Position numbers and translations under genes: made by a program
Assembly: GCA_937880845.1 (NCBI GenBank)
Contig: CALFLL010000023.1
Span: forward strand, 1 to 17,443
Length of the DNA stretch: 17,443 bases
DNA from: an uncultured Drancourtella sp.
Lineage (GTDB): Bacteria; Bacillota; Clostridia; Lachnospirales; Lachnospiraceae
Direction of reading: 5' to 3'
Notes under the pieces: model-generated
The model's input: the letters and a program-made list of their open reading frames with translations, nothing else
Told to the model about the DNA's origin: nothing
The model's database searches: none
Shown: piece by piece, positions 8,495 to 15,629 of the stretch
Numbering within the stretch: position 1 is the stretch's first letter
Layout: each line of letters opens with the position of its first letter

Positions 8495-8554
8495 AAAAAA
8501 CCCCTCTATATACATTGCCCGCATCCTTTCATGCTGTCCTGTCTATATAGAGGG
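8495..8554 (-). terminator. Terminator-like hairpin upstream of ispG
   Basis: An 11-bp perfect stem (8554-8544 with 8512-8502) followed on the minus strand by G and six T (8500-8495). The loop is long at 31 nt but contains a small inner stem (8521-8524 with 8531-8534). It lies immediately downstream of the small membrane-protein stop codon (8561-8563) and would end that transcript before ispG. The long loop lowers certainty. Confidence 0.6.
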
Positions 8555-8574
8555 AATCTTTTATTTTTTGTCAA
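8544..8574 (-). promoter_or_regulatory. Candidate promoter nested in the terminator, upstream of ispG-polC
   Basis: On the minus strand a perfect TTGACA (8574-8569) overlaps the last codons of the membrane-protein gene. After 19 nt comes TATATA (8549-8544), inside the 5' arm of the terminator stem. The spacing is longer than the ideal 17, which weakens the call. A start near 8537 would give RNA lacking the 5' arm, so it could not fold the terminator and would read into ispG. Confidence 0.4.
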
Positions 8575-9022
8575 ATGTCATCTGTTCTCCGTATTCGCGG
8601 TCTGTCAGCGTCATTTTTTGTTTTTCAATGCTGTAATCAAAAGATGTAGTAAATTTGGATATCGCTGTCTGAAGCACCGTATCCGATAATTTTCCTTCAT
8701 GCTCTTTCAGAACACGGTTGAACTCTTCTTCGTTTGGCTGATTGATCACAAGAATCTTCTCTGTCTTGTCTATATCATAATTCATTTTCACTGTCACATT
8801 TTGAGCATCTTCAAGATTTTCAAAACAAAGTTCCAGATTTTCCTTTTCTACTGTCATTGTAATATTATCATCCTGATACTGCCATTTACCACTGACCGGG
8901 TTTTCCACAAATATCTTAATTAAAAAATATGCTGCTATTACAATAATTACGATAGATGCCGTCCAGATTACAATTCGAAACAGATGGCTTCTTTCTTTTT
9001 CATCATTTTTTGCTATTAACAC
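8561..9022 (-). CDS. Hypothetical single-pass membrane protein
   Basis: A 153-residue protein that I do not recognise as a named family. A short charged N-terminus is followed by one strongly hydrophobic span (about residues 16-38) and then a polar, probably extracytoplasmic domain of about 115 residues. This contains a GKW-type start (SGKWQYQDDNITMTV) and alternating beta-rich stretches ending in MTFDKK, reminiscent of small lipocalin/calycin-like sheet domains seen in Clostridia membrane proteins; that resemblance is only by eye. Start: the first codon is GTG, chosen because GGAGG lies 9 nt upstream. It has a perfect consensus promoter and is followed by a terminator, so it is likely a strongly expressed single gene. 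It is divergent from an XRE regulator, which may control it. Confidence 0.8.
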   Translation of the reverse strand: MLIAKNDEKERSHLFRIVIWTASIVIIVIAAYFLIKIFVENPVSGKWQYQDDNITMTVEKENLELCFENLEDAQNVTVKMNYDIDKTEKILVINQPNEEEFNRVLKEHEGKLSDTVLQTAISKFTTSFDYSIEKQKMTLTDREYGEQMTFDKK

Positions 9023-9064
9023 GCCTATAATCCTCCAGACTTTTCTTACTTTTATTTTATTTAA

Positions 9065-9093
9065 ATTATAAGTTTTTTATACTCCCCTGTCAA
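9065..9093 (-). promoter_or_regulatory. Consensus sigma-A promoter of the small membrane-protein gene
   Basis: On the minus strand TTGACA (9093-9088), exactly 17 nt, then TATAAT (9070-9065): a full match to both hexamers at ideal spacing. It lies about 43 bp upstream of the GTG start at 9022 and reads toward it. Confidence 0.85.
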
Positions 9094-9119
9094 CCTGGGA
9101 TTCTTTTACCTTCTTTTTC

Positions 9120-9134
9120 GTTCCGTTTCGGAAC
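9120..9134. promoter_or_regulatory. Perfect palindrome, candidate operator
   Basis: GTTCCG-TTT-CGGAAC, six-base arms around three bases, in the gap between the divergent XRE regulator and the membrane-protein gene. It lies about 27 bp upstream of the -35 of the minus-strand promoter. A two-fold site of this size suits a dimeric helix-turn-helix protein; a role as a hairpin is also possible, since a short T run follows. Confidence 0.45.
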
Positions 9135-9170
9135 TTTTCTCCACTTTGCGTTGCTTATCGGCACCTTTTC

Positions 9171-9199
9171 TGTTTTTCATGGAACTCAACTGTTAAAAT
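9171..9199 (+). promoter_or_regulatory. Weak candidate promoter of the XRE regulator
   Basis: An extended -10, TG-T-TAAAAT (9191-9199), lies 32 bp before the ATG. At 17-nt spacing the -35 position is TGTTTT (9171-9176), a poor match, as might suit a regulated or weak promoter. Confidence 0.35.
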
Positions 9200-9231
9200 G
9201 TATCCACACCGATGAAAAAGGAGGCAATGAT

Positions 9232-9591
9232 ATGGGTTTTGCAGAAAGACTAAAAACATTACGGCAGGATGCCGAGGTCACTCAGGAAGAACTGGCTAAT
9301 TATCTTCAAGTATCCCGTTCTACCATCGCCGGATATGAATCCAAAGGCCGTCAGCCGGATTACGATAAATTATATATGATTGCCTGTTTTTTTCATGTAA
9401 GTACGGACTATCTGATTTCTGGCAAAGACTTTCAACCCCAGATTGTTTCCTCTCATTCCGGTGAAACATCGTTTAATGAGAGAATGGCAAAACATCAATT
9501 CATTAACACCTATTCTCGGTTATCCTCCGATTCCAAGCAGGATTTACTGGAGTATGCAGAATTGTTATCTCTCCGTGACCGTATGAAATAG
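9232..9591 (+). CDS. XRE-family helix-turn-helix transcriptional regulator
   Basis: A 119-residue protein with a Cro/CI-type HTH_3 domain over about residues 5-62. The TQEELANYL helix, the VSRSTIAGYESKGRQPDY recognition region and the DKLYMIACFFHVSTDYLIS ending are all typical. The remaining 55 residues form a polar helical tail (SDSKQDLLEYAELLSLRDRMK) probably used for dimerisation; no peptidase or metabolite domain is visible. Start: AAAAAGGAGG at 9215-9224 lies 7 nt before the ATG at 9232. An in-frame upstream start near 9151 has no ribosome site. It faces away from the small membrane-protein gene over a shared 209-bp gap containing a palindrome, the classic layout of a local regulator and its target. 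Its stop codon lies inside the downstream terminator stem. Confidence 0.93.
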   Translation: MGFAERLKTLRQDAEVTQEELANYLQVSRSTIAGYESKGRQPDYDKLYMIACFFHVSTDYLISGKDFQPQIVSSHSGETSFNERMAKHQFINTYSRLSSDSKQDLLEYAELLSLRDRMK

Positions 9592-9638
9592 TACAAAAGG
9601 ATGCGTCGTAAGCCGCATCCTTTTGTACTATTTTTTTT
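9586..9638 (+). terminator. Strong terminator at the end of the XRE gene
   Basis: A perfect 20-bp stem (9586-9605 with 9614-9633) with an 8-nt loop, followed by T through 9638. The stem includes the XRE stop codon, and the T tract overlaps the stop codon of the convergent DUF368 gene (9637-9639). On the minus strand only a short U stretch (ATTT) follows, so it is a less certain terminator for the DUF368 operon. Confidence 0.92.
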
Positions 9639-10512
9639 ATTCTTCTTCTGTCATTTTCAGCTTCTGCATTCCAAGAACGAGAACCGCACCGATAATAAAA
9701 AACAAAATGTTAAAGGTAGGAAGGCTCAATGCCGCCTTTGGCTCTTCCAATGTGGTAGGACCTACTACGATGGCATACAAAGAACCCAACATCATTCCGA
9801 TGATCAGATAGATCATTTGAGAACGGTACTTTTTCAAACTTGTTTTAATGGCTTTGATCACAAGGGCAATCCCTGTCAGAACTCCCAGTCCGAAAATGAT
9901 CAGAACCGGAAGATAATTCATATGCAGGTGCATCACTTCTTTGATGGATGTAATAATCGGAATATAAAGCCCGAAGATCAAAAGAAGGGTGGAACCGGAA
10001 ATCCCCGGCAGTACCATAGCACAGATTGCCACCATTCCTGCAATAAATACATAGGCAATAAGTCCCGGATTCAGGCTGGCTGCATCTACACTGACTCCTT
10101 TTCCCGCAACCGGATTTAAACAGCTGATGGCTACTACAAGAATCAATCCAAATACAAGGAATATAAGATTTTTATATTTTCCTTTCAGCACCTTTTTTTC
10201 TTCACTTATGATCAGTGGTATGGAAAAAAGGATCAATCCCAAAAACAGGGAACTTATCTGATAAATATGTTTCTCAAACAAGCTTGCAAGCACAAGAACA
10301 GAACTTCCCATACCTATGATCCATCCTCCTGCAATCTTGCATAAAAACAAAATGGCTTCTTTTTTCTTTTGCTTGTCTTTTCCCATGATATGGTCAAGGG
10401 AGTCAATAAATTTGTCATAAAATCCAAGTAAAAACGCGATAGTCCCTCCGGACACTCCCGGGACACTGTCTGCAAGCGCCATACAGAATCCCCTGATAAA
10501 ATTCATGATCAT
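9637..10512 (-). CDS. DUF368 membrane protein, PopT-like (possible undecaprenyl-phosphate translocase)
   Basis: A 291-residue polytopic membrane protein with about eight hydrophobic spans. It has the two pseudo-repeated DUF368 signatures: DSVPGVSGGTIAFLLGFYD near residues 15-33, and VLPGISGSTLLLIFGLY in the second half. DUF368 proteins include PopT, reported with the DedA protein UptA to return undecaprenyl phosphate from the outer to the inner leaflet for reuse in peptidoglycan and other surface polymers. That function is transferred from family knowledge; nothing here tests it. The first ATG overlaps the aminotransferase stop as ATGA, 12 nt after AGGAGG. A second ATG two codons on is possible but further from the site. 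The gene appears to be the last in the rpmE-prfA transcription run, an unusual setting for a lipid-carrier transporter. Confidence 0.88.
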   Translation of the reverse strand: MIMNFIRGFCMALADSVPGVSGGTIAFLLGFYDKFIDSLDHIMGKDKQKKKEAILFLCKIAGGWIIGMGSSVLVLASLFEKHIYQISSLFLGLILFSIPLIISEEKKVLKGKYKNLIFLVFGLILVVAISCLNPVAGKGVSVDAASLNPGLIAYVFIAGMVAICAMVLPGISGSTLLLIFGLYIPIITSIKEVMHLHMNYLPVLIIFGLGVLTGIALVIKAIKTSLKKYRSQMIYLIIGMMLGSLYAIVVGPTTLEEPKAALSLPTFNILFFIIGAVLVLGMQKLKMTEEE

Positions 10513-11726
10513 CTCTTCTGATTTCCTCCTGATTTCAATTTCTTTATTTCTTCCGCCAGTTTTTGAAATTCCGGCAGAGCTTTTGTGATGGTTTCATATG
10601 CCACACAATAAGCAAGACGTACAAACCCCGGGCATCCGAAAGAGCTGCCCGGCACCATAAGAATATGGTGTTTTTTGGCCAGTTCGCAAAAATCCGTTTC
10701 TTTTTCCAACGGCGATCTGACAAACAGATAAAACGCTCCATCCGGTTTGGTGCAGGAAAATCCCGCTTCTATAAGTCCCTGATATAAAGCCTTTCTGTTT
10801 CTGTCATAAAATGCGAGATCCACCTCTTCTTCCAGACATCCCGCCACGGTCTTTTGCTGAAGTGTCGGTGCGTTGACAAATCCCAGAATACGGGTTGCCA
10901 CATTAGCGGCTGAAAGAATGGCTTCGCAGTCTGATACTTCATCCGGTATCACAAGATATCCGATTCGTTCTCCCGGAAGAGATAACGATTTGCTGAAAGA
11001 ATATGCCACAATGGTATTATCGTAATATTGGGTCAGAAACGGAACCTCTGCCCCATCATACACAAGTTCACGATACGGCTCATCGGAAATAAGATAAATA
11101 TCCGTCTTATATTCTTTCTGCTTTTCTTCCAATATGGCCGCCATGGTCTTTATCGTTTCTTTGGAGTATACAACTCCTGTCGGATTATTGGGATTATTTA
11201 CAATGACCGCTTTTGTCTTCGGAGTGATCTTTTCCCGGAATTCTCCAAGTCTTGGCTGAAACGTTTCTGTATCCGGTGATATTTCCACAAGTACGCCGTC
11301 ATAATTATCTGTATAACTTCTGTACTCACCGAAATATGGTGCAAAAACGATCACTTCATCTCCCGGATCCAACAGGGTCTTTAAGATCACATTCAGTCCT
11401 GCCGCCGCACCTGCCGTCATGAGGATATTCTTCCATCCAAATGCCGTCTGAAAACGGCTGTTCAGATTTTCTGCAACTGCTTCTCTTACCTCTTTATATC
11501 CGGCATTGCTGCTGGTATATCCATGAAGTACCATCGGATCTTCTGTTGCAAGGATATCCATCATTGTTTCTTTTACTTTCCGTGGTGCCGGTACATTGGG
11601 ATTTCCCAAACTGAAATCATATACTTTATCTGCCCCGTAAATCTCAGCAAGGCGGTTTCCTTCTTCAAACATGGCCCGGATGGCAGAACTGTTTGCCACC
11701 ATTTTTTCCATCTTCTTTGCGATCAT
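10509..11726 (-). CDS. Class I/II pyridoxal-phosphate-dependent aminotransferase
   Basis: A 405-residue fold-type I aminotransferase of the aspartate-aminotransferase group. It carries a glycine/alanine-rich phosphate-binding segment (MTAGAAAGLN), NNPNNPTG, the SDEPYREL motif with the pyridine-N aspartate and the PLP-hydroxyl tyrosine, the Schiff-base lysine K246 in SFSKSLSLPGERIGY, and the substrate-carboxylate arginine R370 in GFVRLAYC. It should transfer amino groups between an amino acid and a 2-oxo acid in the cytoplasm. The amino-acid specificity cannot be read from the sequence, and the neighbours give no pathway clue. AGGAGG lies 8-9 nt before the ATG. The gene starts 12 nt after the DUF2156 stop and overlaps DUF368 by 4 nt, so translational coupling with both is likely. 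Confidence 0.93.
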   Translation of the reverse strand: MIAKKMEKMVANSSAIRAMFEEGNRLAEIYGADKVYDFSLGNPNVPAPRKVKETMMDILATEDPMVLHGYTSSNAGYKEVREAVAENLNSRFQTAFGWKNILMTAGAAAGLNVILKTLLDPGDEVIVFAPYFGEYRSYTDNYDGVLVEISPDTETFQPRLGEFREKITPKTKAVIVNNPNNPTGVVYSKETIKTMAAILEEKQKEYKTDIYLISDEPYRELVYDGAEVPFLTQYYDNTIVAYSFSKSLSLPGERIGYLVIPDEVSDCEAILSAANVATRILGFVNAPTLQQKTVAGCLEEEVDLAFYDRNRKALYQGLIEAGFSCTKPDGAFYLFVRSPLEKETDFCELAKKHHILMVPGSSFGCPGFVRLAYCVAYETITKALPEFQKLAEEIKKLKSGGNQKR

Positions 11727-11738
11727 TTTCGATACCTC

Positions 11739-12635
11739 CTATTTTTTCGTCACAATCCCCTTTTCAAGTAGAAATGCCGGTTTGTAAGAAAGTTTTGCCT
11801 TTCTTAGTCCCTCCTGTCCGACATCATCCTCTCTGTTGACATAACGGTATCCCATACATTCATGTTCCACAAACTGCTGGTTGATCATGGTATACGCTCC
11901 CGGAACATCTGCAAATGCTTTTTCAATATGAACGACAAACGTGTCCTCATTCACCGGTTCTCCTAGCGTAAATGCCACAATTTCTCCGTTGACACGTAAA
12001 ATGCCTCCCGTTAAGTGCAGTTCACGAAACAGACGGAGCGCATTCAGAGTAACACAGATCTCCGAATTTTTTTCTTCATCTTCGGCGCATCCGTTTTGAT
12101 TTCTCCATTTCAAGGCCATCTGAAAACACTCTTCCAGGTTTTCTTCATTTACCGGTTCGTAAGACCAGTTCTCAAAGGTAGCCTTAAATTTATTGATGTG
12201 ATTTCGCTTTCCGTGAAGCTTCTTTCCTGCCAAAGTACAAAGCTTTTCCGATTCATAGACATAATCTGCACTGTCCCTGTCATATACAATCTGATATCTT
12301 CCCGGATACCAGGAATCCAAAAGTGCAAATTTCTCTTCCGTAATTCCGTAAAGCTTGAACTGCTTTCCGATGCTCTCACAATATTTTTCAATCTCCGGAA
12401 TGATTTCTTTTACATCCTCATCTTTTCCGACCGGCCACGCAAATCCGTATCCGTCACTGTTATCTTTAAAAAGGATGACTTTTCCTGTAAAGCAAAATCC
12501 CACATTATAATGCTTCGCCCACAACAGGACATTTGCAAATGTCCTGTCGCAGCTTCTGCTCGGATAAGTTCTGAAATACGTATCGATCAGATCCCGGTCC
12601 TCAAGTGCCGGGCGTCTAAACTTCCAATCTTCCAT
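11739..12635 (-). CDS. DUF2156 protein (MprF C-terminal/GNAT-like domain)
   Basis: A 298-residue soluble protein of the DUF2156 group, related to the acyltransferase-like C-terminal domain of MprF lysyl-phosphatidylglycerol synthase. Recognisable parts are the N-terminal RRPALEDRDLIDTYF, a central basic region (LAGKKLHGKRNHINKF), the GNAT-like strand GGILRVNGEIVAFTLGEP, and the C-terminal EHECMGYRYVNREDDVGQEGLRK block. No membrane span is seen, so unlike full MprF it has no flippase half. The acceptor is unknown; aminoacyl or acyl transfer is inferred from the fold family only. Start: the ATG at 12635 lies one base after the prfA stop, 7 nt after AGGAG. A start 16 codons upstream would lie inside prfA and lacks a better site. 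It is coupled to prfA and followed closely by the aminotransferase. Confidence 0.87.
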   Translation of the reverse strand: MEDWKFRRPALEDRDLIDTYFRTYPSRSCDRTFANVLLWAKHYNVGFCFTGKVILFKDNSDGYGFAWPVGKDEDVKEIIPEIEKYCESIGKQFKLYGITEEKFALLDSWYPGRYQIVYDRDSADYVYESEKLCTLAGKKLHGKRNHINKFKATFENWSYEPVNEENLEECFQMALKWRNQNGCAEDEEKNSEICVTLNALRLFRELHLTGGILRVNGEIVAFTLGEPVNEDTFVVHIEKAFADVPGAYTMINQQFVEHECMGYRYVNREDDVGQEGLRKAKLSYKPAFLLEKGIVTKK

Positions 12636-12636
12636 T

Positions 12637-13710
12637 TTAATTCTCCTGCATATTTGCAAGCTTTGCAGCCTGATCTGCCGCAATCAGTGAATCGATTATT
12701 TCATCCAAATCTCCGTTCATGATAGAATCCAGTTTGTGAAGAGTCAGCTTAATACGGTGATCCGTCACACGTCCCTGAGGGAAGTTGTAAGTACGGATCT
12801 TCTCGGAACGGTCTCCAGTACCAACCTGGCTTCTTCTTGCTTCTGCTTCCGCGTCATGCTGTTTTGCCTGTTCCAGTTCATACAGTCTTGCACGGAGTAC
12901 TTTTAAGGCTTTATCTTTGTTTTTCAGCTGTGATTTCTCATCCTGGCAGGAAATAACAATCCCTGTCGGGATATGTGTCAGACGTACGGCAGAGTCTGTG
13001 GTATTGACACACTGTCCACCGTTTCCGGATGCACGGAATACGTCAAACTTACAGTCATTCATATCAATATGGACATCCACTTCTTCCGCCTCCGGCATGA
13101 TGGCAACCGTAATGGTGGATGTATGGATACGTCCGCCGCTTTCTGTTTCAGGCACACGCTGTACACGATGCACGCCACTTTCATATTTCAGACGGGAATA
13201 TGCACCCTGTCCGGAAATCATGAATACAACTTCCTTGAATCCGCCGATTCCGTTTTCGTTAAGAGAGATCATTTCACATTTCCATCTTCTGCTTTCTGCA
13301 TAATGAATGTACATACGGTAAATCTCAGCTGCAAAAAGAGCCGCCTCATCACCGCCTGCTCCTGCACGGATTTCCACGATAACGTTTTTGTCATCGTTCG
13401 GGTCTTTCGGAAGGAGAAGAATCTTTAATTCATGTTCCAGTTCTTCAATCCTCTTTTTGGCATCCGAAAGTTCTTCCTTTAAAAGTTCACGCATTTCTTC
13501 ATCGGATTCTTCTTCCAACATCGCAACACTTTCTTCTACTGTTTCGTTACATTTTTTATACTCTTTATATGCTTCTACGATCGGAGCAAGATCATTTTGC
13601 TCTTTCATCAGTTTGCGAAAACGGGACTGGTCATTTACAACGTCCGGTTCCTGCAATTCTCCCATAATTTCTTCAAAACGAATCAGCAAATCTTCCAATT
13701 TATCAAACAT
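12637..13710 (-). CDS. prfA: Peptide chain release factor 1 (RF1)
   Basis: A 357-residue class I release factor that reads UAA and UAG in the ribosomal A site and triggers peptide release. Domain 1 is the helical N-terminal third. Domain 2 holds the P-x-T recognition motif as PETESGGRIHTS, the usual Gram-positive RF1 form. The catalytic GGQ loop (RASGNGGQCVNTTDS) has G231-G232-Q233, whose glutamine is methylated by PrmC, encoded just upstream. The C-terminal part continues with the conserved RSQVGTGDRSEKIRTYNFPQGRVTDHR segment in pieces. RF2-specific SPF is absent and no programmed frameshift is visible, so this is RF1. AGGAGG lies before the ATG; the gene starts 13 nt after the prmC stop. 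The enzyme-substrate pair prmC-prfA is kept adjacent as in many bacteria. Confidence 0.98.
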   Translation of the reverse strand: MFDKLEDLLIRFEEIMGELQEPDVVNDQSRFRKLMKEQNDLAPIVEAYKEYKKCNETVEESVAMLEEESDEEMRELLKEELSDAKKRIEELEHELKILLLPKDPNDDKNVIVEIRAGAGGDEAALFAAEIYRMYIHYAESRRWKCEMISLNENGIGGFKEVVFMISGQGAYSRLKYESGVHRVQRVPETESGGRIHTSTITVAIMPEAEEVDVHIDMNDCKFDVFRASGNGGQCVNTTDSAVRLTHIPTGIVISCQDEKSQLKNKDKALKVLRARLYELEQAKQHDAEAEARRSQVGTGDRSEKIRTYNFPQGRVTDHRIKLTLHKLDSIMNGDLDEIIDSLIAADQAAKLANMQEN

Positions 13711-13723
13711 TTGTCAATTCCTC

Positions 13724-14593
13724 CTAATTTTTTCTTGGTCTATTGTACACGCCGCCTACTACACGGTCAAGTCCCGCCAGATCCTTTTTCACATATATAC
13801 CTGAAAACCCTGCCTTGTCCATCATTGCCGAAACATCTTCTGCCTGGTCACATCCGATTTCAAAGAGAAGGGCTCCGCCGTCTGTCAGATACTGTGGGGC
13901 ACTTTTTATAATCCTACGGTAAAAATACAATCCATCCTCCTTACCGTCAAGGGCCGGATATGGATCATAAATCTTTACTTCTTCTTCCAGCTTTTCAATC
14001 TCCTTTGTCCTGATATAAGGCGGGTTGGAAACAATCAGCTGAAATCTTTCTTCTATCTTTTCAAATAAATCTGTCCTTACAAACACGGCATCCTCCGGTG
14101 CTACTTTGAGTCTGTTCCTGTTTTCCCCGGCAGTTTCAAGAGCTTTTTTTGAAATATCCCCTCCGACTCCCGTCACATTTTTTTGACTTCTTTTTAACAA
14201 ACTCAGCAAAATACACCCCGATCCTGTACACATATCCAAGATCCGGATATGATCCTGTCTGCATGTATTCAGATATTTTTCTGCTTCCTCTACAAGGATC
14301 TCCGTATCCTGTCTCGGAATCAAAACATGTTCATTGACGGAAAATTCATATCCCATAAATTCCTGTACACCGGTGATATGTTGAAGGGGAATATGAACAC
14401 TTCTTTTTAGAATGGCTTCCCGATATGCTTCTTCCTGGCTTTTTCCCATTTCTTTCCTGTCACTGACATAATACATCGCTTTTGTAATACCGGTGATATG
14501 TTCCAAAAGCAGCCATGCATCCAGGTCATACTCCGAAATCCCGGCTTCTTTCAGAACGGCTTTTCCATATTCCAGTGCCTCTTTTAAAATCAT
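13724..14593 (-). CDS. prmC: Peptide chain release factor N5-glutamine methyltransferase (PrmC/HemK)
   Basis: A 289-residue S-adenosylmethionine-dependent methyltransferase that modifies the glutamine of the GGQ motif in release factors, raising termination efficiency. The helical N-terminal substrate-binding domain (about 1-80) includes the PLQHITGVQEFMGYEF segment. The Rossmann domain has the SAM-binding loop ILDMCTGSGC and the catalytic NPPY motif at N190-Y193 (VSNPPYI). Start: the ATG at 14593 overlaps the DUF1385 stop as ATGA and lies 7 nt after GGAGG, so it is preferred over an ATG six codons upstream that would place that site within the coding sequence. It sits directly before its substrate gene prfA. 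Confidence 0.96.
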   Translation of the reverse strand: MILKEALEYGKAVLKEAGISEYDLDAWLLLEHITGITKAMYYVSDRKEMGKSQEEAYREAILKRSVHIPLQHITGVQEFMGYEFSVNEHVLIPRQDTEILVEEAEKYLNTCRQDHIRILDMCTGSGCILLSLLKRSQKNVTGVGGDISKKALETAGENRNRLKVAPEDAVFVRTDLFEKIEERFQLIVSNPPYIRTKEIEKLEEEVKIYDPYPALDGKEDGLYFYRRIIKSAPQYLTDGGALLFEIGCDQAEDVSAMMDKAGFSGIYVKKDLAGLDRVVGGVYNRPRKN

Positions 14594-15567
14594 ACCTGTT
14601 CCTCCGCACATTCCTGAGGGAACAAAGTTTCAGGATCATCTACTTCCACTTTAAAATTTTCCTTCAGGTAGGCTCTCCAATCAAACACCGCTTCCACGGA
14701 GGCAATCCCTACTTCGATCATGCTGTCATCCGGTTCTTTTGTTGTAAGTCCCTGAAGCCACAATCCCGGTTTACTCAACAGATTGATGATCTTGTTATCA
14801 CTTCTTCCGGCCAGACGGATAATCTCATAAGAAATTCCCGCGATCACCGGAAGGAGGGCAATGCGGATCACGATCCTTAAAATCTGAGATTCTGTCTGTA
14901 CAAAAAACAACAATGCAATCCCTACGATCATAACAAACATGAGAAAGCTTGTTCCACATCTTTTATGCTCTTTGGAGCTTTTCCGTACATTTTCCACCGT
15001 AAGAGGCATTCCGTGTTCGATGCAGTTGATACATTTATGCTCTGCACCGTGATATTGATACAATCGTTTAATGTCTTCCATTCTGGAAATCAGCCAGATA
15101 TAAGCTACGAAAATAACAATCCTGAATACCCCTTCCAAAATCAGCCTTATGGTGTTGGACGGAACTACCTTTTTTAGCACATCCGACATAAAATATGGAA
15201 GCATCACAAAGATTGCAAGGGCAAGTACAAATGAAAGCACGGTAATGAAACCGGTAAGAATCTTTTCCTGCCTTTCTTTCTTTGCCGCCTCCTTTTCTGT
15301 CAGTTCTTTTTCCTCTTCTTCTTCAAAAAAGCCGGCAGAATAATTCAATGTCTTCATCCCGATGATCATGGAATCCAGAAAATTAAAAACTCCGCGGATG
15401 AACGGGACCTTCAAAAGTCCGGTGTGCTTTTTTACAATACTTTTATATGTATCTTTTTTCACTACGACAGAACCGTCAGGAACCCGAACAGCAACCGCAT
15501 ATTCGTCCCGAAATTTCATCATAACTCCTTCCAGAACGGCCTGTCCGCCAATATTTGATGATTTCAT
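14590..15567 (-). CDS. yqhQ: DUF1385 membrane protein (YqhQ-like)
   Basis: A 325-residue membrane protein of the DUF1385 family (Bacillus YqhQ). The N-terminus has the signature IGGQAVLEGVMMK. An acidic-then-basic cytoplasmic stretch (about 81-98) precedes four hydrophobic spans near 103-127, 138-162, 207-222 and 229-253. Between spans two and three lies the conserved cytosolic loop YQYHGAEHKCINC plus KEHKRCGTSFL, whose His and Cys residues suggest a metal or redox site; this is inference. The molecular function of the family is not established to my knowledge. AAGGAG lies 6 nt before the ATG. It overlaps prmC by 4 nt. In Clostridia DUF1385 is commonly found next to prmC and rpmE, a link to translation genes that is conserved but unexplained. 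Confidence 0.93.
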   Translation of the reverse strand: MKSSNIGGQAVLEGVMMKFRDEYAVAVRVPDGSVVVKKDTYKSIVKKHTGLLKVPFIRGVFNFLDSMIIGMKTLNYSAGFFEEEEEKELTEKEAAKKERQEKILTGFITVLSFVLALAIFVMLPYFMSDVLKKVVPSNTIRLILEGVFRIVIFVAYIWLISRMEDIKRLYQYHGAEHKCINCIEHGMPLTVENVRKSSKEHKRCGTSFLMFVMIVGIALLFFVQTESQILRIVIRIALLPVIAGISYEIIRLAGRSDNKIINLLSKPGLWLQGLTTKEPDDSMIEVGIASVEAVFDWRAYLKENFKVEVDDPETLFPQECAEEQV

Positions 15568-15589
15568 AAAAACTCCTTAATACACGAAA

Positions 15590-15616
15590 CGGGCTGAGAT
15601 TTGTAACCTCAACCCG
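15590..15616 (-). terminator. Hairpin between rpmE and DUF1385 (possible attenuator)
   Basis: A 9-bp stem with one G-U pair (15616-15608 with 15598-15590 on the minus strand) and a 9-nt loop, 14 nt past the rpmE stop. The tail is only TTTCGTG, so it would stop few transcripts. It may instead protect the abundant rpmE message from 3' decay and reduce read-through into DUF1385. Confidence 0.45.
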
Positions 15617-15629
15617 AAACTTCTGAATC

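Noticed and set aside
9151..9231. An upstream in-frame start for the XRE regulator
   Set aside because: It lacks a ribosome site, while AAAAAGGAGG sits 7 nt before the ATG at 9232, which also gives the family's usual N-terminus.
12636..12683. A longer DUF2156 protein starting inside prfA
   Set aside because: The ATG at 12635 has AGGAG at ideal distance and matches the family start; the 16 extra residues are prfA sequence in another frame.
13151..13190. PET instead of P-A-T/P-V-T in the RF1 stop-codon recognition motif, as a possible altered specificity
   Set aside because: From memory, P-E-T is the normal form in many Gram-positive RF1 proteins, so this is not evidence of codon reassignment.
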